Source of the DNA: Tricholoma matsutake
Lineage: Eukaryota > Basidiomycota > Agaricomycetes > Agaricales > Tricholomataceae
Length of the DNA stretch: 64,000 bases
Assembly (NCBI GenBank): GCA_026075535.2
Contig: AP026549.1
Coordinates: forward strand, 8,370,001 to 8,434,000
Reading direction: 5' to 3'
Positions 1 to 13,000 of the stretch are shown here, piece after piece; within the stretch, counting starts at the first letter, position 1; every line of letters starts with the position of its first letter. The notes under the pieces were generated by a model. The model was not told the origin of the DNA. It saw only the letters and a program-made list of their open reading frames with translations, and ran no database searches. A program made the translations under genes and the position numbers.

Positions 1-930
1 GAGGAGGAGGAACTAGCTCGAGAGGCGGCAGCGGCTGTTAAGAAGGCCAAGCTGGATGAATGGAGGGCCACGCTTGTTGAGGCTCGCAAAATGGTGCTGG
101 GTGAATTTTGCATGAAGACCCTTTTGAAGGCAGAGTTGTTGCAACGAAATGAAGAACTGGCAGCTGAAGCAAAAGCAATTGAGAAGGCCGAGGCAGGGGT
201 TGAGGATGAGGACAAGGAGGAGCTGCCCGTGGTGTGGGTGACAAAATGAAAAGTAGTGGAGATCAAGGCAGGCAAAGATGGGGAGGATGAAGTCGAGGAC
301 TCCGTGGAGGCAAAGTGAGCAAAGTGAGCAATGAGTGGATTGCTCGATTTCAAGGGTCTGGTAAGTTTTGACCTTTCTTTGATGTTATACAATTTTACTG
401 ACAGATTCCTTCATAGTGTGATCATTGCACTGGCTTCAAATCCCAGCTGCTCTGTGTCGTTGAAGAAGGAGCCCTGAAGTGCATCAAGTGCACAGAGGCA
501 TTGCAGGGGTGCTATTGGGAAGGAGTATAGAGGAAGGGGCTTCAAAAAGGTGAGGGGAGGAAGTTTGGGGCTGCAAAAGGTGTTTCACAGTTGAAGCCAG
601 GTATGAGTTTTGTTCGGACTCGTTTCAAACCTTTCTAATTTTCTGTTCGGATTGTTTTAGCACTTCAAATTCAGGTTGTGGGGCCTGTCAAGACAGAGGA
701 GATGGTTGCGGGGCCATCAAAACTGTTGATGTCAAAGTCAAAGCACAAGAAGTGGTCATTGGAAGGGAAAGGGAAAGCGAAGGAGGTTCAGGCAGTCGAA
801 TAGGTGGAGGATGTGGATGAGGAATGGGTGATGCATCGATGACATATTGTGGTGAGACTGGCTGACAAAAAGGTCAAATTAGAGATGTTGTGGAAAGAGA
901 TAGAAGGGATCGAGGCATTGTTAGAGGAAT
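1..930 (+). pseudogene. Fragment of basidiomycete six-cysteine (Zn2Cys6-like) hypothetical protein
   Basis: Frame 1 is open from the window edge to a stop near 249 and encodes an Ala/Glu/Lys-rich, probably coiled-coil segment (EEEELAREAAAAVKKAK...). After a likely intron at 361-416 (GTAAGT...CATAG) comes a compact six-cysteine motif: CDHC, then C, then CIKC, then C followed by Tyr-Trp, spaced like basidiomycete Zn2Cys6-type domains. A second likely intron lies at 601-660 (GTATGA...TTTAG). In-frame stops at about 247 and 316 and around 525 break the frame, and the 5' end is outside the window. Such proteins are common, often multicopy and TE-associated in agaricomycetes. The zinc-binding role is inferred from spacing; the biological role is unknown. 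Confidence 0.6.
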
Positions 931-1209
931 AGATAGTTTTTATGGTTTTGTTCTTGTGTGAATATAAATTTTTGTGAGTTTTGATGAACAAGGTGATAAG
1001 AAAAGTAAAAATGAAATACGAAAATTAGGGAAAGGCTCAGTAGATCATCATGGCCAAAAAACCATTTTGGAGTTTGCGCAACCACACTATAATGGGATAT
1101 CACAACTTGTATTGTACACTAAAAGAGATCAAAGTCATGGGTAAGTGATTGCAAACAAAGAAAAGGGAATAATTATTTGTCTTCAAAATCCAGCAGGTCT
1201 TCAGGAATA

Positions 1210-2400
1210 TCATCGTCGACATTCGAAGTTCTTCAAAGTTTTTTGAGATGTTCTGAGTCGATATTGAGGAAGTTCAGCGGAAGGGGAATAGACTTTTGAG
1301 CAAAATAAGGAAGAAGTCAGAAGGCGGCAACTGGCCAATGGAATACTGATCTGTTGAGTTTGCAGATGATGTAGGCTCCTCCATAGTTTTGTTTGATAAT
1401 GATGAGGGGACCTAAATATCAAGGTCACATCTTGCAATTGAGGGATTTTTTGATTTGCATGTTTCAAAGTAGGACCAGGTCGTCTTTTTCAAAGTTGTAG
1501 TTGCACATCATTCATTTGTGAATGAGTTTGAAACATTTTGTGGCTTTGAGTCGAGTGGTATAGACTTTCAAATATAGAATTTTGAGGTCAGATGATCGTT
1601 TCTGTAGTGCTATTGCTCATCGAGCAATGAGATTGGTTGTCAATAAGATAGAATCAGGAGGGGGTTGCAAGTATGTTGCTTTGGAGATGTCGAGTGGAAT
1701 GAGGGGATGTGATCCTGTAGCTGCGAAGTAAGGAGAGCAACCCATATGTCTACAAACCGTAACTTGTTCTGCCCAAAACACAGAGTGTGCTCCAGCTGAC
1801 CATTTGCTCTGATCTCCATCGACTGCTTTGAATAATGATTGTCGAATATTGAAGTGAGCTCTTTCAATGAGTGTGTTCACACGAGAATTGTAACCGGTAA
1901 TTCGAATGTGGTTAATGTGATATTGTTTCGAAAGGTACTCCAATGCTGCGATGAAGGCTGATCCATTAGCACTCACGATTTCATATAGGGAGCCCCATTG
2001 ACAAATAATGTCTTCAAAGATCCAATCGCTGAGGGTCATGGCATTTTCTTGTTGAAGTTTTCGCCATTCGGGATAGGTCATTAGCAAACATCGACCTTGT
2101 ACAATATACTTGAATCTGCTCGAAGAAGGCATTTGCATAGTATCAATGTAGACTTTGCTGAATAAATGTGTGGGTGTGACGACAGTAGGTGGGATAAGGA
2201 GATTTCGAGTTTGTTGTACTTGGCAGAGGTGGCAGGTGCAAATAAACCATGCGATGTCAGCTTTCATGTTAGGCCACCAGAATCATAGGGAAATAACTGA
2301 TTTCATTGTGAAGACCATCTTGTTTCTGATATCGTTGTGAGCTGCACAAATAATTTTGAGATGATATTCGGGAATTGCAATGATCTTGTGAGCTCCGTGG
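1210..2400 (-). pseudogene. Ty3-A integrase remnant
   Basis: Positions 2267-1617 hold the longest open piece, 216 aa. Its N-terminal part contains CTCHLCQ, the second half of an HHCC zinc finger. The core follows: KVYIDTM has the first catalytic Asp. The usual TDNG block reads SANG, so the second Asp appears lost. IERAHFN keeps the Glu. The C-terminal part (1467-1210) is recognisable only across frames (residues resembling SCRLLTSSLF, then an acidic tail). With frameshifts and a missing catalytic Asp it cannot be an active integrase. Confidence 0.8.
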
Positions 2401-2576
2401 GAGTCCTTTCTCCATAGTTTGCCAGAATCCAAGAAGAATTCAGTGCAATATTGAATGAAGGTAGCATATTCGGAATCTGATAAATCTGGGGGTCATACCA
2501 AATCTTCTAACCATTTTCAAATGTGATGTAATCTTTTGTCATACTTTTTTGCATTGTTCATTCATGGGACATCATT

Positions 2577-3060
2577 CTAGGTCAGATCCTCCCCCTTACT
2601 CAGATCTGAAGAGAGGGAGAGTGTCAAAATTTGATAGGAAGTAAAGGGATGAGTTGTAATGGGATTGATTTGATGTACAAAACCATGTAGATGGTCGATC
2701 CAGTCTCCGAAATCATTTTCATTGTTGAACTGATCATCTTTGTCTTGTGGAGGACGTCTCAAAAGTCTGTCTGGACCATGGTGTGTGCCTGCCACATGGA
2801 CTAACGTGAAGTGGAAGGTTAGAATCAATACTATCCATCAATTGATGCTAGCGCTAGGTGCAATATCAGGATTCGAGAGCATGCCTTTGATATACCTTGC
2901 ATCAACTTCGATGATGAGGTTTCGGACCCCTATTAGATACAATCAAAGTGCTCCAAGAGCATGATATAGACCGTAGAGTTCGAGTTTCGCTTGCGAGAAC
3001 CAGGATTTGCGGTCATTAAGCATGATCAAACTGAATCAACTATAGTATCACTTTCGAGGA
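2577..3060 (-). pseudogene. Ty3-A RNase H / connection remnant
   Basis: The segment 2828-2577 begins with FTLVHVAGTHHGPDRLLRRP, the usual end of a Ty3 RNase H domain (H-V-x-G-x-x-H-x-x-D-x-L-S-R-R) followed by an acidic linker. Sequence between 2830 and 3280 gives only short broken pieces of the RNase H fold. It lies in the expected order between RT and integrase. Confidence 0.7.
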
Positions 3061-3284
3061 TTGTCAGGATCACATTGCGCAAGGAAAAAGCTGACCACGA
3101 TGCTCAACCTGTTGACTGTGAGGATAACTGGGGCAGGGGATGAGTAGTTGATTGCTCAAATCACTGGGAAATTGATCAAAGCTTCCTTCAAATCTTCCTG
3201 TGCTGCTATTTGTTTTGGTCCAAATTCAAAAGGAACATCTTTTTGAGTGAGTTGAATCAGCACTGTAGCACATTGAGCAAAATT

Positions 3285-4305
3285 TCAAGTAAAGATACAA
3301 CAGACTCCAATCATTCCTAAGAATGCCTTAACTTCAGTGAGCGTACAACACGGTCCCCACTTCTGAATCTTATTGATGCGCGTCGGATCAGCCATTCGAC
3401 CTTGAATATTGCATCGATGACCTAAAACGATTATTTCAGGGACACAAGCAAATAACTTTGGACCTGAGAACATTCCACCACAATACTTCATGTGCTGGAT
3501 GATGCAATTCAAATTTTCGAAATGCTCCCAGACAAAACATCAAATGCCTGGGTTGTCAGTGATCATTTTGTAAGATCTGCTGATTGTTTGATATTCTGAT
3601 TTTGGACCCTTAACTGGTGTGTCATCAATGTAAGGGATGGTGATATAAGGGACTTTGGGTTGTAAAATGAATGTGACGTCATCATGTAAGATCGGAACCG
3701 AGTTTGTCCAACCCATTGGTAGGGTGACAATTTGAAGCGTGCCAAATGGGGTATGGAAAGTGGTTAGATCTCGAGACAATTTTCTTTGCAATGCAAAACC
3801 ATTGTGATCGATACAATGAGTTCAAAGGCTCGTATACTCCTGCTTCTATCTTCTTCTTCAGCATTTTGCAGATCTGTTCATACAGACCAGGAGGTATGAT
3901 ATTATGTTCAACCCATGGAGTGTGAGGAACGATGGGGAATTCTATAGGAGGGAAGAAGTTGGCGCGAAAACTTCCTCATTCTTGTTCGGTCCATGCAAAA
4001 CTGGTTTCATGGTTTCAAATAAAATCATGCATGAGGTTTTGTTCTTCTGGCCATAGGAAATCACCAGGATGGTTTTTGCCAATAATAGCTTTTCATTCGA
4101 GTGAATATTGGGGAGAGGGGATAACTGATGGGGGATGAGGATTGAGTTTTGGCATATTCTTGAGGGGGGTCGCCAGTGATTGTTCAAATATGAACCTTCT
4201 GTGTGACTGGTTTGTATTTCTTCTTTGGAGCTGCAGAGATTGGGTATAGATAGGGTGTAGCACAGGGGAGACCATGGGTTTCACTGGCAACACCACACCT
4301 GTCAC
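3285..4305 (-). pseudogene. Ty3-A reverse transcriptase remnant
   Basis: Reading leftward from 4305: KYKPV-like and ...PLKNMPKLNPHPPS..., then a segment typical of the region just before RT in this basidiomycete family. At 3864-3682 is KKKIEAGVYEPLNSLYRSQW, the start of the RT fingers. At 3791-3540 is the palm with ITIPYIDDTPVKGP, so the catalytic YIDD box is preserved. At 3512-3285 comes the thumb with GRMADPTRINKIQKWGPC and LTEVKAFLGMIG. Reading needs several frame changes, so this is a pseudogene despite the intact YIDD. Confidence 0.85.
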
Positions 4306-4606
4306 CTGTGACCAGCCAGTACATCCAGAATTATGTATGATATGTAGTCAATTGACACTTAATACCTATGCATCACAGCCATCAAATTACTGTCCTGCCT
4401 AAAATAGAAGATATTTCCCACTCCCCACATCAGCAAGGATCTCGGGCTCTTACCTATGATCTGCCATCACCACTTGTCATCTAATCATACCTTCTCATCA
4501 GTGTCCACATACTGCTCACTGTTGCCCCACCATCATCCCAACATGCACAATACATACAAACAATGCACCAAATGGGCAACCATGCAATAATTTGGTCCTC
4601 CAGGTG

Positions 4607-5495
4607 GCCACAATAGGACCCCCAACAACCCCCCAAAATGCCTGATCCCAATCCAGATAAGGATTGGGGGAAATTTTTTGAATCCCTGAGGCCTTCCGGA
4701 TAGGAATTGAGCAAAAATTAGGCTAGTCCCTGAGGTATAGTCTGGATAAGGATTGGCTAGCCACTGCAGGCCTGATCCACTCCAGATAAAACTGTGGGGC
4801 TGAGCCACAAAAATGACTGGTCATGAACTATTATGCAGCAAGTTTTAGCAGGCAGGCATGCTGCACTACTCTGTACTAGCCTGTATTAGTCTAGTGCATA
4901 TTTTGTGGAATAGGCATAACTTTAGACATCCTCATGGAATCATCAAACATATCCGCCGTGTCCTATTTCATCTTACAGGTTTTTGAACAGATGGTCAGCC
5001 AGCAATTTTGAGCAGTACCAGAGAAGTTGCAGTTCCTGCAGTCCAAGAAATTCACACTGCTGCCCTCTACATCATTTCTCTGCACACTTGATACTGCTCC
5101 ATGCAGTGCAATAGAAACTGGGCTCAGGATAAGTATAACAGACTACACTTGGTTCAATGTTCTCATGAAGCAAATTTCCAAAATCTTGGGCATTATCAAG
5201 ACACTGGGTTCTAGACATAAAAATGATGAAGATATAGGCAAGGAGGATGTCAATGATGACTAGCGCATGCCCTATTTAGCAGTATTACTACCTGGTACGA
5301 AAATTTGAGAAAATTTACCATTTTTGCAGTTTTTTTTTAATGCCTGATCCCATGTGCAGATAAAAATAGGACCTGCAGTAGGCCTGAGGCAAAATCTGGA
5401 TAGGAATACCACGAAACAACCCAAAAAGTTTTTTATCCGCATGGTAAAATCTGGGATCAGGCATTTTGGGGGGTTGTTGGGGGTCCTGCCACAAT
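4607..5495. mobile_element. Non-autonomous hAT-like element M0 with 36-bp perfect TIRs
   Basis: Positions 4615-4650 and 5452-5487 are perfect inverted repeats of 36 bp (start AGGACCCCCAACAACCCCCC). Immediately outside, GCCACAAT occurs directly repeated at 4607-4614 and 5488-5495, an 8-bp target duplication typical of hAT transposons. The 873-bp interior has further diverged inverted arms (GATCC, TCTGGATA and CTGAGGC-type motifs on both sides) and no transposase. A 78-aa open frame at 5027-5263 (+) resembles nothing I recognise. Perfect TIRs and duplication suggest a fairly recent insertion. Confidence 0.88.
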
Positions 5496-5863
5496 ACATA
5501 TCTATTAATAATACTTGGTAGGATGAGTCCTATAAATATATTAGACAGCTCAGGGACTGTTTCCCCCTTCGAAATTGGGCGGGAATTGATGGATGCACAA
5601 CATTGCATCTGGATGTATACCAAACAAGAACAAACAAGTTCGCATTTTTGAGTACAATAGAGTACAATGCAGCTCTCTTAGGTCTGGCAGTCTCTTACAA
5701 TGTCATGGAGTCAATATAGATTAACTTGCATGTATTTGCATGTGTAGAGTCACAAGTAGGACCTGATGGGAGAGGGGAGAAATGGGAGAAATGAAAGGGT
5801 GGAACAAGGGTGGGGTGAGAGGGTCAAGAGAGGGTACCATCCACTGGGCTTGTATATGATCTA
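5496..5863. other. Gene-free spacer, possible LTR remnant
   Basis: No coding region supported. It contains a TATA-like CTATAAATATA at about 5530 and purine-rich tracts near 5760-5830. Together with 4311-4606 it is the sequence that M0 inserted into, possibly the upstream LTR of Ty3-A, but no matching second LTR was found. Confidence 0.35.
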
Positions 5864-6098
5864 CACATAACAGGGTATATACAGAAGGGTGTAGGTATAT
5901 ACTTAATGGAAGGGAATGAGGTTTGGAAAGCTGGGAGGCATAGGATGGGTGTCAAACTGTACTTGTATGGGATGGGGTGAGAGATCATCACTGACCTAAA
6001 TGCCTGGCCCTTCCCCCTCCTAAAGTTCCCTTCAAATACCATGCCACATGTCTGTTAAACAATATGAGAGACCACCCCAAGGTGCTCTGATAGTCAGG
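5864..6098. repeat. 235-bp flank duplicated next to both hAT copies (inverted)
   Basis: This segment is the near-identical reverse complement of 45716-45950. Both abut the 3' TIR of a hAT copy, and both lose similarity at CACATAACAG / CTGTTATGTG. It is not part of the hAT itself, because copy B has a perfect target duplication inside it (CCTGACTA at 45716-45723; here TAGTCAGG at 6091-6098). Confidence 0.9.
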
Positions 6099-6224
6099 TA
6101 AGGCTCCAACTGTTTAGTATATGTTTACTCACTGAAGGCCAAGTATACATAAACAGTTGCATAAACAGTGTAACCATCTAAATATGTTTAATAAATGGTT
6201 ATGTAAACAGTTGTAATACTAATA

Positions 6225-9200
6225 TTATTTTGTTCCATTGTCACCATGCTTCCGTCGCAGTATCTTTGGTGGCATCATCTTGAACAGCCCGCTTTGTATC
6301 CAAACCTTTGTTAGTAATGCCATCATCATAGTTCTCTCCTTCAAAGAGCTGCATAAATTGCTACAAATGTGTCGAGACTTTGAGAAGACTCATTCAACAG
6401 AGACACTTGTCACAGGAATGGCAAGATAGTCACAAGCCATCTGAGCAATGATAGGGAATTCAGAAGCATGTTTCTGAATAGAGATTATCAGAGGTCGGAT
6501 ATAGGCATATAAATAGAGTCCACACCTTCCACCACAAGAGCGGATTCAATAACACCTCTTGAGCTGATGGCTCATCACTACTTTCCTCCTCTCCTTCTCG
6601 CCTCTCAATTGGTGCCACATCGAAGTTGAAATAGCATGTCAATTTGTCAGCTAGGTCTTCTTGTGGAGTGTGCTTCAAGATCGGCATTGTAGCAGCAGTA
6701 GTCAGTCACTGGAAAGAGCAAGTGCTGGCAAGAAATGATGGTGTCTTCACTACAGGCTTTGTGACTGGTCTGGGAACAGTGGTTGGGGTGGGTGATGTTG
6801 GTGTTGCAAGGTAAGTCTCGGCGATATATTTGAAGATGATCTCGGCAGTTTTGATGGCTTCTTCTTGTGCATTGGTGTCATTTGGATTGGCTGTGGCTGC
6901 AAACCAGTGGCTCTGCACACATGGGTGTAAAACTATAAAATGTGTTATCTCAGATTGAGATTGGGAGGATGATATGGCTTACCAGTCCCAAGGATATAGG
7001 AATGATGCAGTTTTGCAGAGGCAGAGTATTTCCGAAGCTTCACAAGGCCCAGTTCAGCAGTGTTCCGTATCTTGAATGAGTGATCCCAGGAAATCAAGAC
7101 AGCCTCAAGGTGCATTTCCATCTTCTGATAAAGAGGTAATACAAATGGAATTGTGGGGACGTCACTGTGCGACATCTGCAGAGTCACCTCGGTGAATGGC
7201 TGCTGCAGTGGTTAGAGAAAGTTGTTATAATGAAGTAATACTAGACACACCTCTAGAACGTCAGCTATTTCTCTCATAATTTTCTATTCATCCTCATTCA
7301 ACAGTAATGCGTGGAGACCAGGTGTCTTGAAAACCCAGTCATCAATAGCCTGCAAGAGAATATCAGATGTTACAAAAGATATAGTGTGTTTGGAACTGAC
7401 TTCTTTTAAAAGCTCAGCTTGATGAATCATTGCGTGTGTATAGTTCCAACGCATACGGACATCTCAAACCACTGCCAAGGCCTCTCGCCTGTCCTTGTGC
7501 TCCGAGTTTTTCTTGTAGTATATTGAGATTGCGCATTTACAGAACTTCTTCTGTTGCTGGGGTGACGAGACAATTTTGTTCGTGATATAGCATAGCTAAT
7601 ATGAACATTAGCATGCCAAAATACAAGAATTTCCCAACTGAGAATTGAGATACACACCTTTGATAGTGGGCTCTCTATAGCCTTCAACTTCTCTTCTTCT
7701 TCCAAGGTGACATTCTCTTCAGGAGTTGGCTCGACGGTCTTGTCCTCCTCATATTGGAATTCTTCACTGTCCAACTCAACCTGATGGGGATCGGCATCAA
7801 TGTCAAGATGAAATGGCTGTTCCTTATTGAGCTTGTAGTAATCGACTTCATCAGGATTGTCTGCTTCTCTGAGGGCTGCAAGTATCACCTGAACAATGAG
7901 GTCGACTACGTGGCACAAACAGCAAATGTGTAGGTTAGGCGATGGAGGTATTCCATATTTTGCCAAAAGGATGTGAGCAACGGTCGAAATAACAACGTTG
8001 TTGACAGATGCATTGTCAGTTGAAATGCTGATGCAGTGCAGCGGAGGTAAGCAGCTACCGAGAGACCAAAGTCACATGATAGACTTATCTTGTTGAGACT
8101 TCCAACCTTGCATGCACCATTGACAAATGCCTTGCCACCGTACAAGCCTTCATGCTCCTTGTCTTCAAGAGGCTTGAAATCGATCACCCACTCAATTATT
8201 TCCCAGTCATTGTTTATGAGACACCCAACTGAGCATGCAAATGTATACACCATCTGTGGGGTAGTCCATGTATCAGTTGCATATGCGATCTTGGACCTGA
8301 CTGCCTGAGAGAACCCAAGGAATTAGAAACCTAGAGCATTTGGAGATTCAAAAGAAAATGCTTACCACAAATTCACAAACAACCTTTCCATGAAGCTCCT
8401 CAAAGATATGTGCTAGCTGGTTGCGGACTGTAGTATCAGAGGGCAACTGGTATGTGATTTTGAAATATTTGAATAACATCTGAAGAGTTGGCGCCTCTCC
8501 AGTAGTCCATGGGAGACTTTCATTGAAGATCCATGCTGAAAAGATACATAGGAACCCTCTATATGTGGCAACAATTTCTGGATTCAGCTCGCCCTCCTTC
8601 AAGTATACCTCCATCATCTCCGCACTGCGCTTTACATTGATTTGTTCCTTGCTGGTCGGTTCGTACTTCTTATCATCTTTAGCTCCTTTACATTCTGTTA
8701 CGTGCCCAGCAAGGTTGTGTAGCTTTGGGAGCTTCAGCTCCATATCAAATGTGACATCCTTGCCATGACCATTGACAGTCCTTGGGAAGCTGCATGTACT
8801 GTTTGACCAGTGGTAAGCATTACTGTTCACTCAATATACTGTTTTTGATGCACCAAGCACAGAAGTGACACTGGAATTCCCAACGCTTCTGCCCCAACCA
8901 GTCCACAATAGCCATAGGATCGTGAAAATGTTGCATGCTTGCGTTTCCAGGACTGCAGTGTGCAGCTCTTGGCTCTTCCTTCACTTCTACTCCCCTCAAT
9001 GCACTTCTCCCATCTGATTCATCACCAGAATTGATATCAACGCGCACATCATCATTAAGTTCCTCCTGCTGGGTATTATGAGCTGTCTTGATTGCCGGAG
9101 CTTTCTTTTTTGGTGGTTGTCCTTTTGGTTGGTTATCAGCCTTACGCTTTTGTTTCTTTTCCCTTTTCTCTCGCTAATGTGTGTTAGAATAGATCACTCA

Positions 9201-9724
9201 TATTTCAGGTCCACCTACCAGTTCACAGCCAAAGTCAGTCTCACTAGTAGCCTCTTCCCCATCACTAGTGTATATGCACTCTGGTGCCTTGTCATCCAGT
9301 GCATTGCTACATTTTGGTGGTTGATATGATTTGTCCTTTGGATCATCGTCAGTGTCCTTGGTCTTGGCGCTGAGGATAGGTGCAATGTCTGATGGAGAAT
9401 TGACAAAGTGACCACGTGTATGGAGCTTGCTCGCAGATAGCAAGGCACCATTCTCAACAGCATCACCATCAGGCTTGGAAGCATCTTTCGGTATGTTGAT
9501 TTTAAGACTAGGCCGTGGTTCTGCAAATCAACATGGTAAGAATTTATGCCGAATTCCTGAATTTAATGCTAACCTTGACCTTGGCGAGGTTTCATTGTAG
9601 CTTCAACAGTTTTAAAATAAGGATCAAGACCCTGAGTGCGATCAGTGGCATTTCGCTTCCGCTTTTGGTCATCAGGTATGATGTTTTTTGGGTCAGGATT
9701 GTCATGGCTCTGGTGGTTAGTCAT
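6225..9724 (-). pseudogene. hAT family transposase, copy A
   Basis: Multi-exon coding region starting MTNHQSRDNP at 9724 and ending near 6225. In order: acidic N-terminal region; BED-type zinc finger (WEFQCHFCA, then HNLAGHVTEC across an intron, about 8700-8890); RNase H-like core with TDTWTTP and the D-N-A-S-V-N-D segment; the HICCLCHVVDLIVQ block near 7900; and the C-terminal hAT dimerisation domain (DYLAIPATSVSVE...) near 6390-6460. Several short GT-AG introns are visible. A TGA at 6390-6392 interrupts the dimerisation domain directly after SVE, where hAT proteins have Arg. The same stop is in copy B. Frame breaks elsewhere add to it, so no active enzyme is expected. Confidence 0.88.
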
Positions 9725-10023
9725 ATAGTCACTGAAACACTCGAGCCGTAACTTTGAAACAGGCTTTTAGTGTATATTTTTTGTATTTATTTATTTATTT
9801 TTTATCCCATTTATTCTCCTTTGTGGCAAACCATATGTAAGAGACTAAATATGTACTGTGCAGTAGTCCGATAGTAATGGTATTGTTCAAATTCCTCATC
9901 ATCAGGAAAGAGTCGCTTGGTGGGACTTGGGCGCCGTTTTGCACTGCAATAAGTGGTGCTGTGGCCGTGTATATTATAATTGTGTTGTCCATTGTTCATC
10001 GATGTTTTTCTCACTCTTCTCTT

Positions 10024-13000
10024 CTATTCCTCCTCTAATGTCGGTAACTCCCCAAATGTGCTCTGCCATCTCCCTGTTTCCGCAATGTATAAGAAAAATG
10101 TGTGTAAGGTTTTCAGTGTGGTGAGCAGCTTTGTAATGTTGATGCTTCTCCCTCCCGTGTTGTTGCGTAAGGTTTGTCTGGCTGCATTGTGTGCTGGACA
10201 GTGCAGTAAGAAGTGTTGTACGGTCTCCTCAGCCTGTTGGCAAGCTGGGCAGGTTGGTGAGTCTGCTTTTCCAATATGGTGGAGGTGCTTAGCTAATGGT
10301 ACATGTCCCATTCTCAACTGTGAAAGGATGCTGGCGAGCTTTTTTGGTAACGGTGTGATGAGCTTGAGGTACTTGTTGGAGGGGGTTGTGGGATCTGTTT
10401 TCTTCATCTTGTTGTACCGCTGTGATGTTGTCCATGTTCTCTGTGCCCTCTCCTTGAGTTTCTCCCCATACACTTGTACCATCGCTGACTTGCTGTATGG
10501 CAGTTTCCTTCTGAGTAGCTTTGGTAGTTTGTCTGCAGGACTGCTGCCATCCGTGATCGCTTTCTTCGCATCCTCATCTGCTTTCTTGTTCCCTTCTACC
10601 CCTTTGTGTCCCGGGACCCACTTGATCTTTATTCGTATGCCTGCGTGCTTCTTCCATAATGCCGTGATGCTCTTGTGGATGGCGTCAAAGATGTAATGAC
10701 CTGCAGAGGGTTTCGTTAGCATGGGTGCTTTAATGGAAGCTTGATTGTCAATGTAAATAGTAGCTGATCATATTCCCCACTTGTTATTTATCAGTTTCAT
10801 GCCTAGTAGGGCTCTGACTCCTTCCCCTTCAAATACTGTGTGTTGGCGTTGTGATCCAAGCCAGTGTCATAGTGACGCCTTGAGCCTCCCCCTCCTGTAT
10901 AGGGCTGTGCTGGCTCCTATGCGATTCTCCATCCCAGACCCATCTGTGAAGACCTTGACATCTGGGTTGTCGTTCAGTATTGACTCTATTGCCTCGTCTG
11001 GGTCCGTTATGATTTCAGTTGTTACGCTGGGTGTCCATCGTGGCTCGAATCTGACTGTTTCAATGGTCTCGATCTTCTCCGGCTTTATCCCATACCTGTG
11101 CATTAGGTCATGTAACGGGGTGGGGTGTCACTTCACTAGTTTGTTTTCTGCGTTCCTGACCAGCTTGTGGAGCAGGTGTGATTCGGGTAGTGTCACCAAA
11201 TGTAATGCTGCCCAGTGTCTGTGCTTGTCCACCACCATGTGGAATGGTAGCAGGTTCGCCATAACCTCCAATGCATCCGTGGCTGTGGTCTTCATGGCAC
11301 CCATTATCATGACTGCCACTTGTCATTGTATTGAGGCGAGTTTGGTGAGTATTGCTTGTTTCATTCCGGCTTTGTCCTCTCTTTTGCCTACGTTCTGTTT
11401 TGGGGTGAGGAAGACGTCAGTGGCATATAGCATTCGGGGGATAGCAATGGATATATATAGTTGTCGGAAGTACTTAGCATGTATACCCTTCGACGCCCGG
11501 GCTATTCTGCTGAATTGTATTACCCAGTCCTGTCCTCTTGCAAGTGCCGCAGCAGATTGTCCCTTCCAGTTCAGCTTGTTGTCGACCATGACTCCTAGGA
11601 ATCTCACTGACTCCTTCAACAGAATGCGTTGGTTGCCTAGGATCAGCGCACTACGAGGGGTTGGGATCTTCTTCTTGGGGCGGGATCAGTTTCTTTGTAA
11701 TGTCTAGGAGCTGGAACTTTTTGATTCCAAATTTGCAGTTGTGGATTTTTGCCCATTTGAAGACACTGTTCGAGCAGTTCATGATGTTTCTTAGCTTTTC
11801 GTGGGTTTCCTTAAAGTCTGCACCAGTGACTATGATTGCTGCATCATCGACATATAGCAGCATATGTTCCCCGTTCTTGATAACTGGGGCCTTCAGTAGG
11901 TTGGCATTGTAGAAAGAATAGCAGATTCCTGAGAAAGGGTCTCCCTGGTCTAAGCCATTTAGGGCAACAAAGATTTCCGTTTGGGTCATCAAAGGATATG
12001 GTGGTGCGTCTGTTGCCAAGTCTTCTTTTCATCCATTCAATGTATTCCTTGGGTACTCCACCTCTCCGCATGTTGTGAAATAGTCACTTGATGTCTACGC
12101 TGGGGAAGCACCTTTAACGTCCAAGAAGAGGGCAGAAGCGACTTGACCTTTTCTCCAGGCATCTTTCACCGTCTTTGTGAGCATATGTAGGGAGTCTGTC
12201 ATAGTTCGTCCAGGTCTGGCGCCGAAATGGTTTGCGGGTAGCAGGTTATGTATTTCGCACATGGTGACAATGTCTTCTGTTTGGCAGCTGTTGAGTAGCC
12301 TGGCCATTCCATCGGAGAGTACAATAGGTCGCCACGCTGATGGTGACGTGTAGTCTGGTTTACCTGGTTTTTTGAGGATGACCGTTTCTGTGAGCAACCA
12401 TTCCTGTGGGTAATAGTTCAGAGTGTTAGTCGCTCGGAATAGTGGGGCGAGGTGTGGGACAAGGTCTTCTCTGGCATGTATCAGTACTGAGTTTGGGACT
12501 GTTCCCCTTCTGTTCGCTTTGAATGGTTTCATTTTTTGTATTGCCCTGTGGATTTGTTCATCGGTGATGTTCTGGAATTTCCATCATGGCGGTGGGTACC
12601 GGTAGTTGTCCGGGGGTGCAGTCAGTGTTGGGTTTTCTGGGGGGAAGAAGGTCTCATAGAACAGTTGTCCTTTGGCGGTGTTGTCCGCCACTTCCTTGGT
12701 GATCCTTTTTGTTGTGGGGTCCCTCACCTGCAGTGTCGGGATCCTCATCTTACCAGTGTCTGATGGTGGTGAGGTAACAAGCTTGCTTGCCTGCCATATG
12801 TCCATTTTGTCCAGCCCTTCCAACCATTCTATCTAGTGTTCAGCCTTCGCCTGCCATATCTTTTCAGCGTATCGGTTCCATTGCTGACGATGTTCATTAT
12901 GGATAGGGTGGTTCGGGTTTGCGTGCTGGTGTTTCACCCTACCTGCCAGTTGTTGCATTTGTTTCTTTTCCTTGGAGAGTTCTGGTGACCACCACCATTT

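Larger units (their letters stand above)
1200..4310 (-). mobile_element. Degenerate Ty3 LTR retrotransposon, pol region (Ty3-A)
   Basis: Read on the minus strand, the order is RT, RNase H end, integrase, integrase tail, as in Ty3 (Metaviridae). All domains are scattered over three frames with many stops, so the copy is dead. No protease or gag is attached on the upstream side. No LTR pair could be demonstrated, although flanks 931-1200 and 4311-5863 may contain LTR remnants (TATAAATATA at about 5530). The family is the same type as the gag-like fragment at 39485-40480, but the two pieces are 35 kb apart and need not come from one insertion. Confidence 0.85.

Noticed and set aside
9980..11707. 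Two long plus-strand open frames (238 and 308 aa)
   Set aside because: They are antisense to the LINE RNase H and RT domains, which carry recognisable catalytic motifs on the minus strand.
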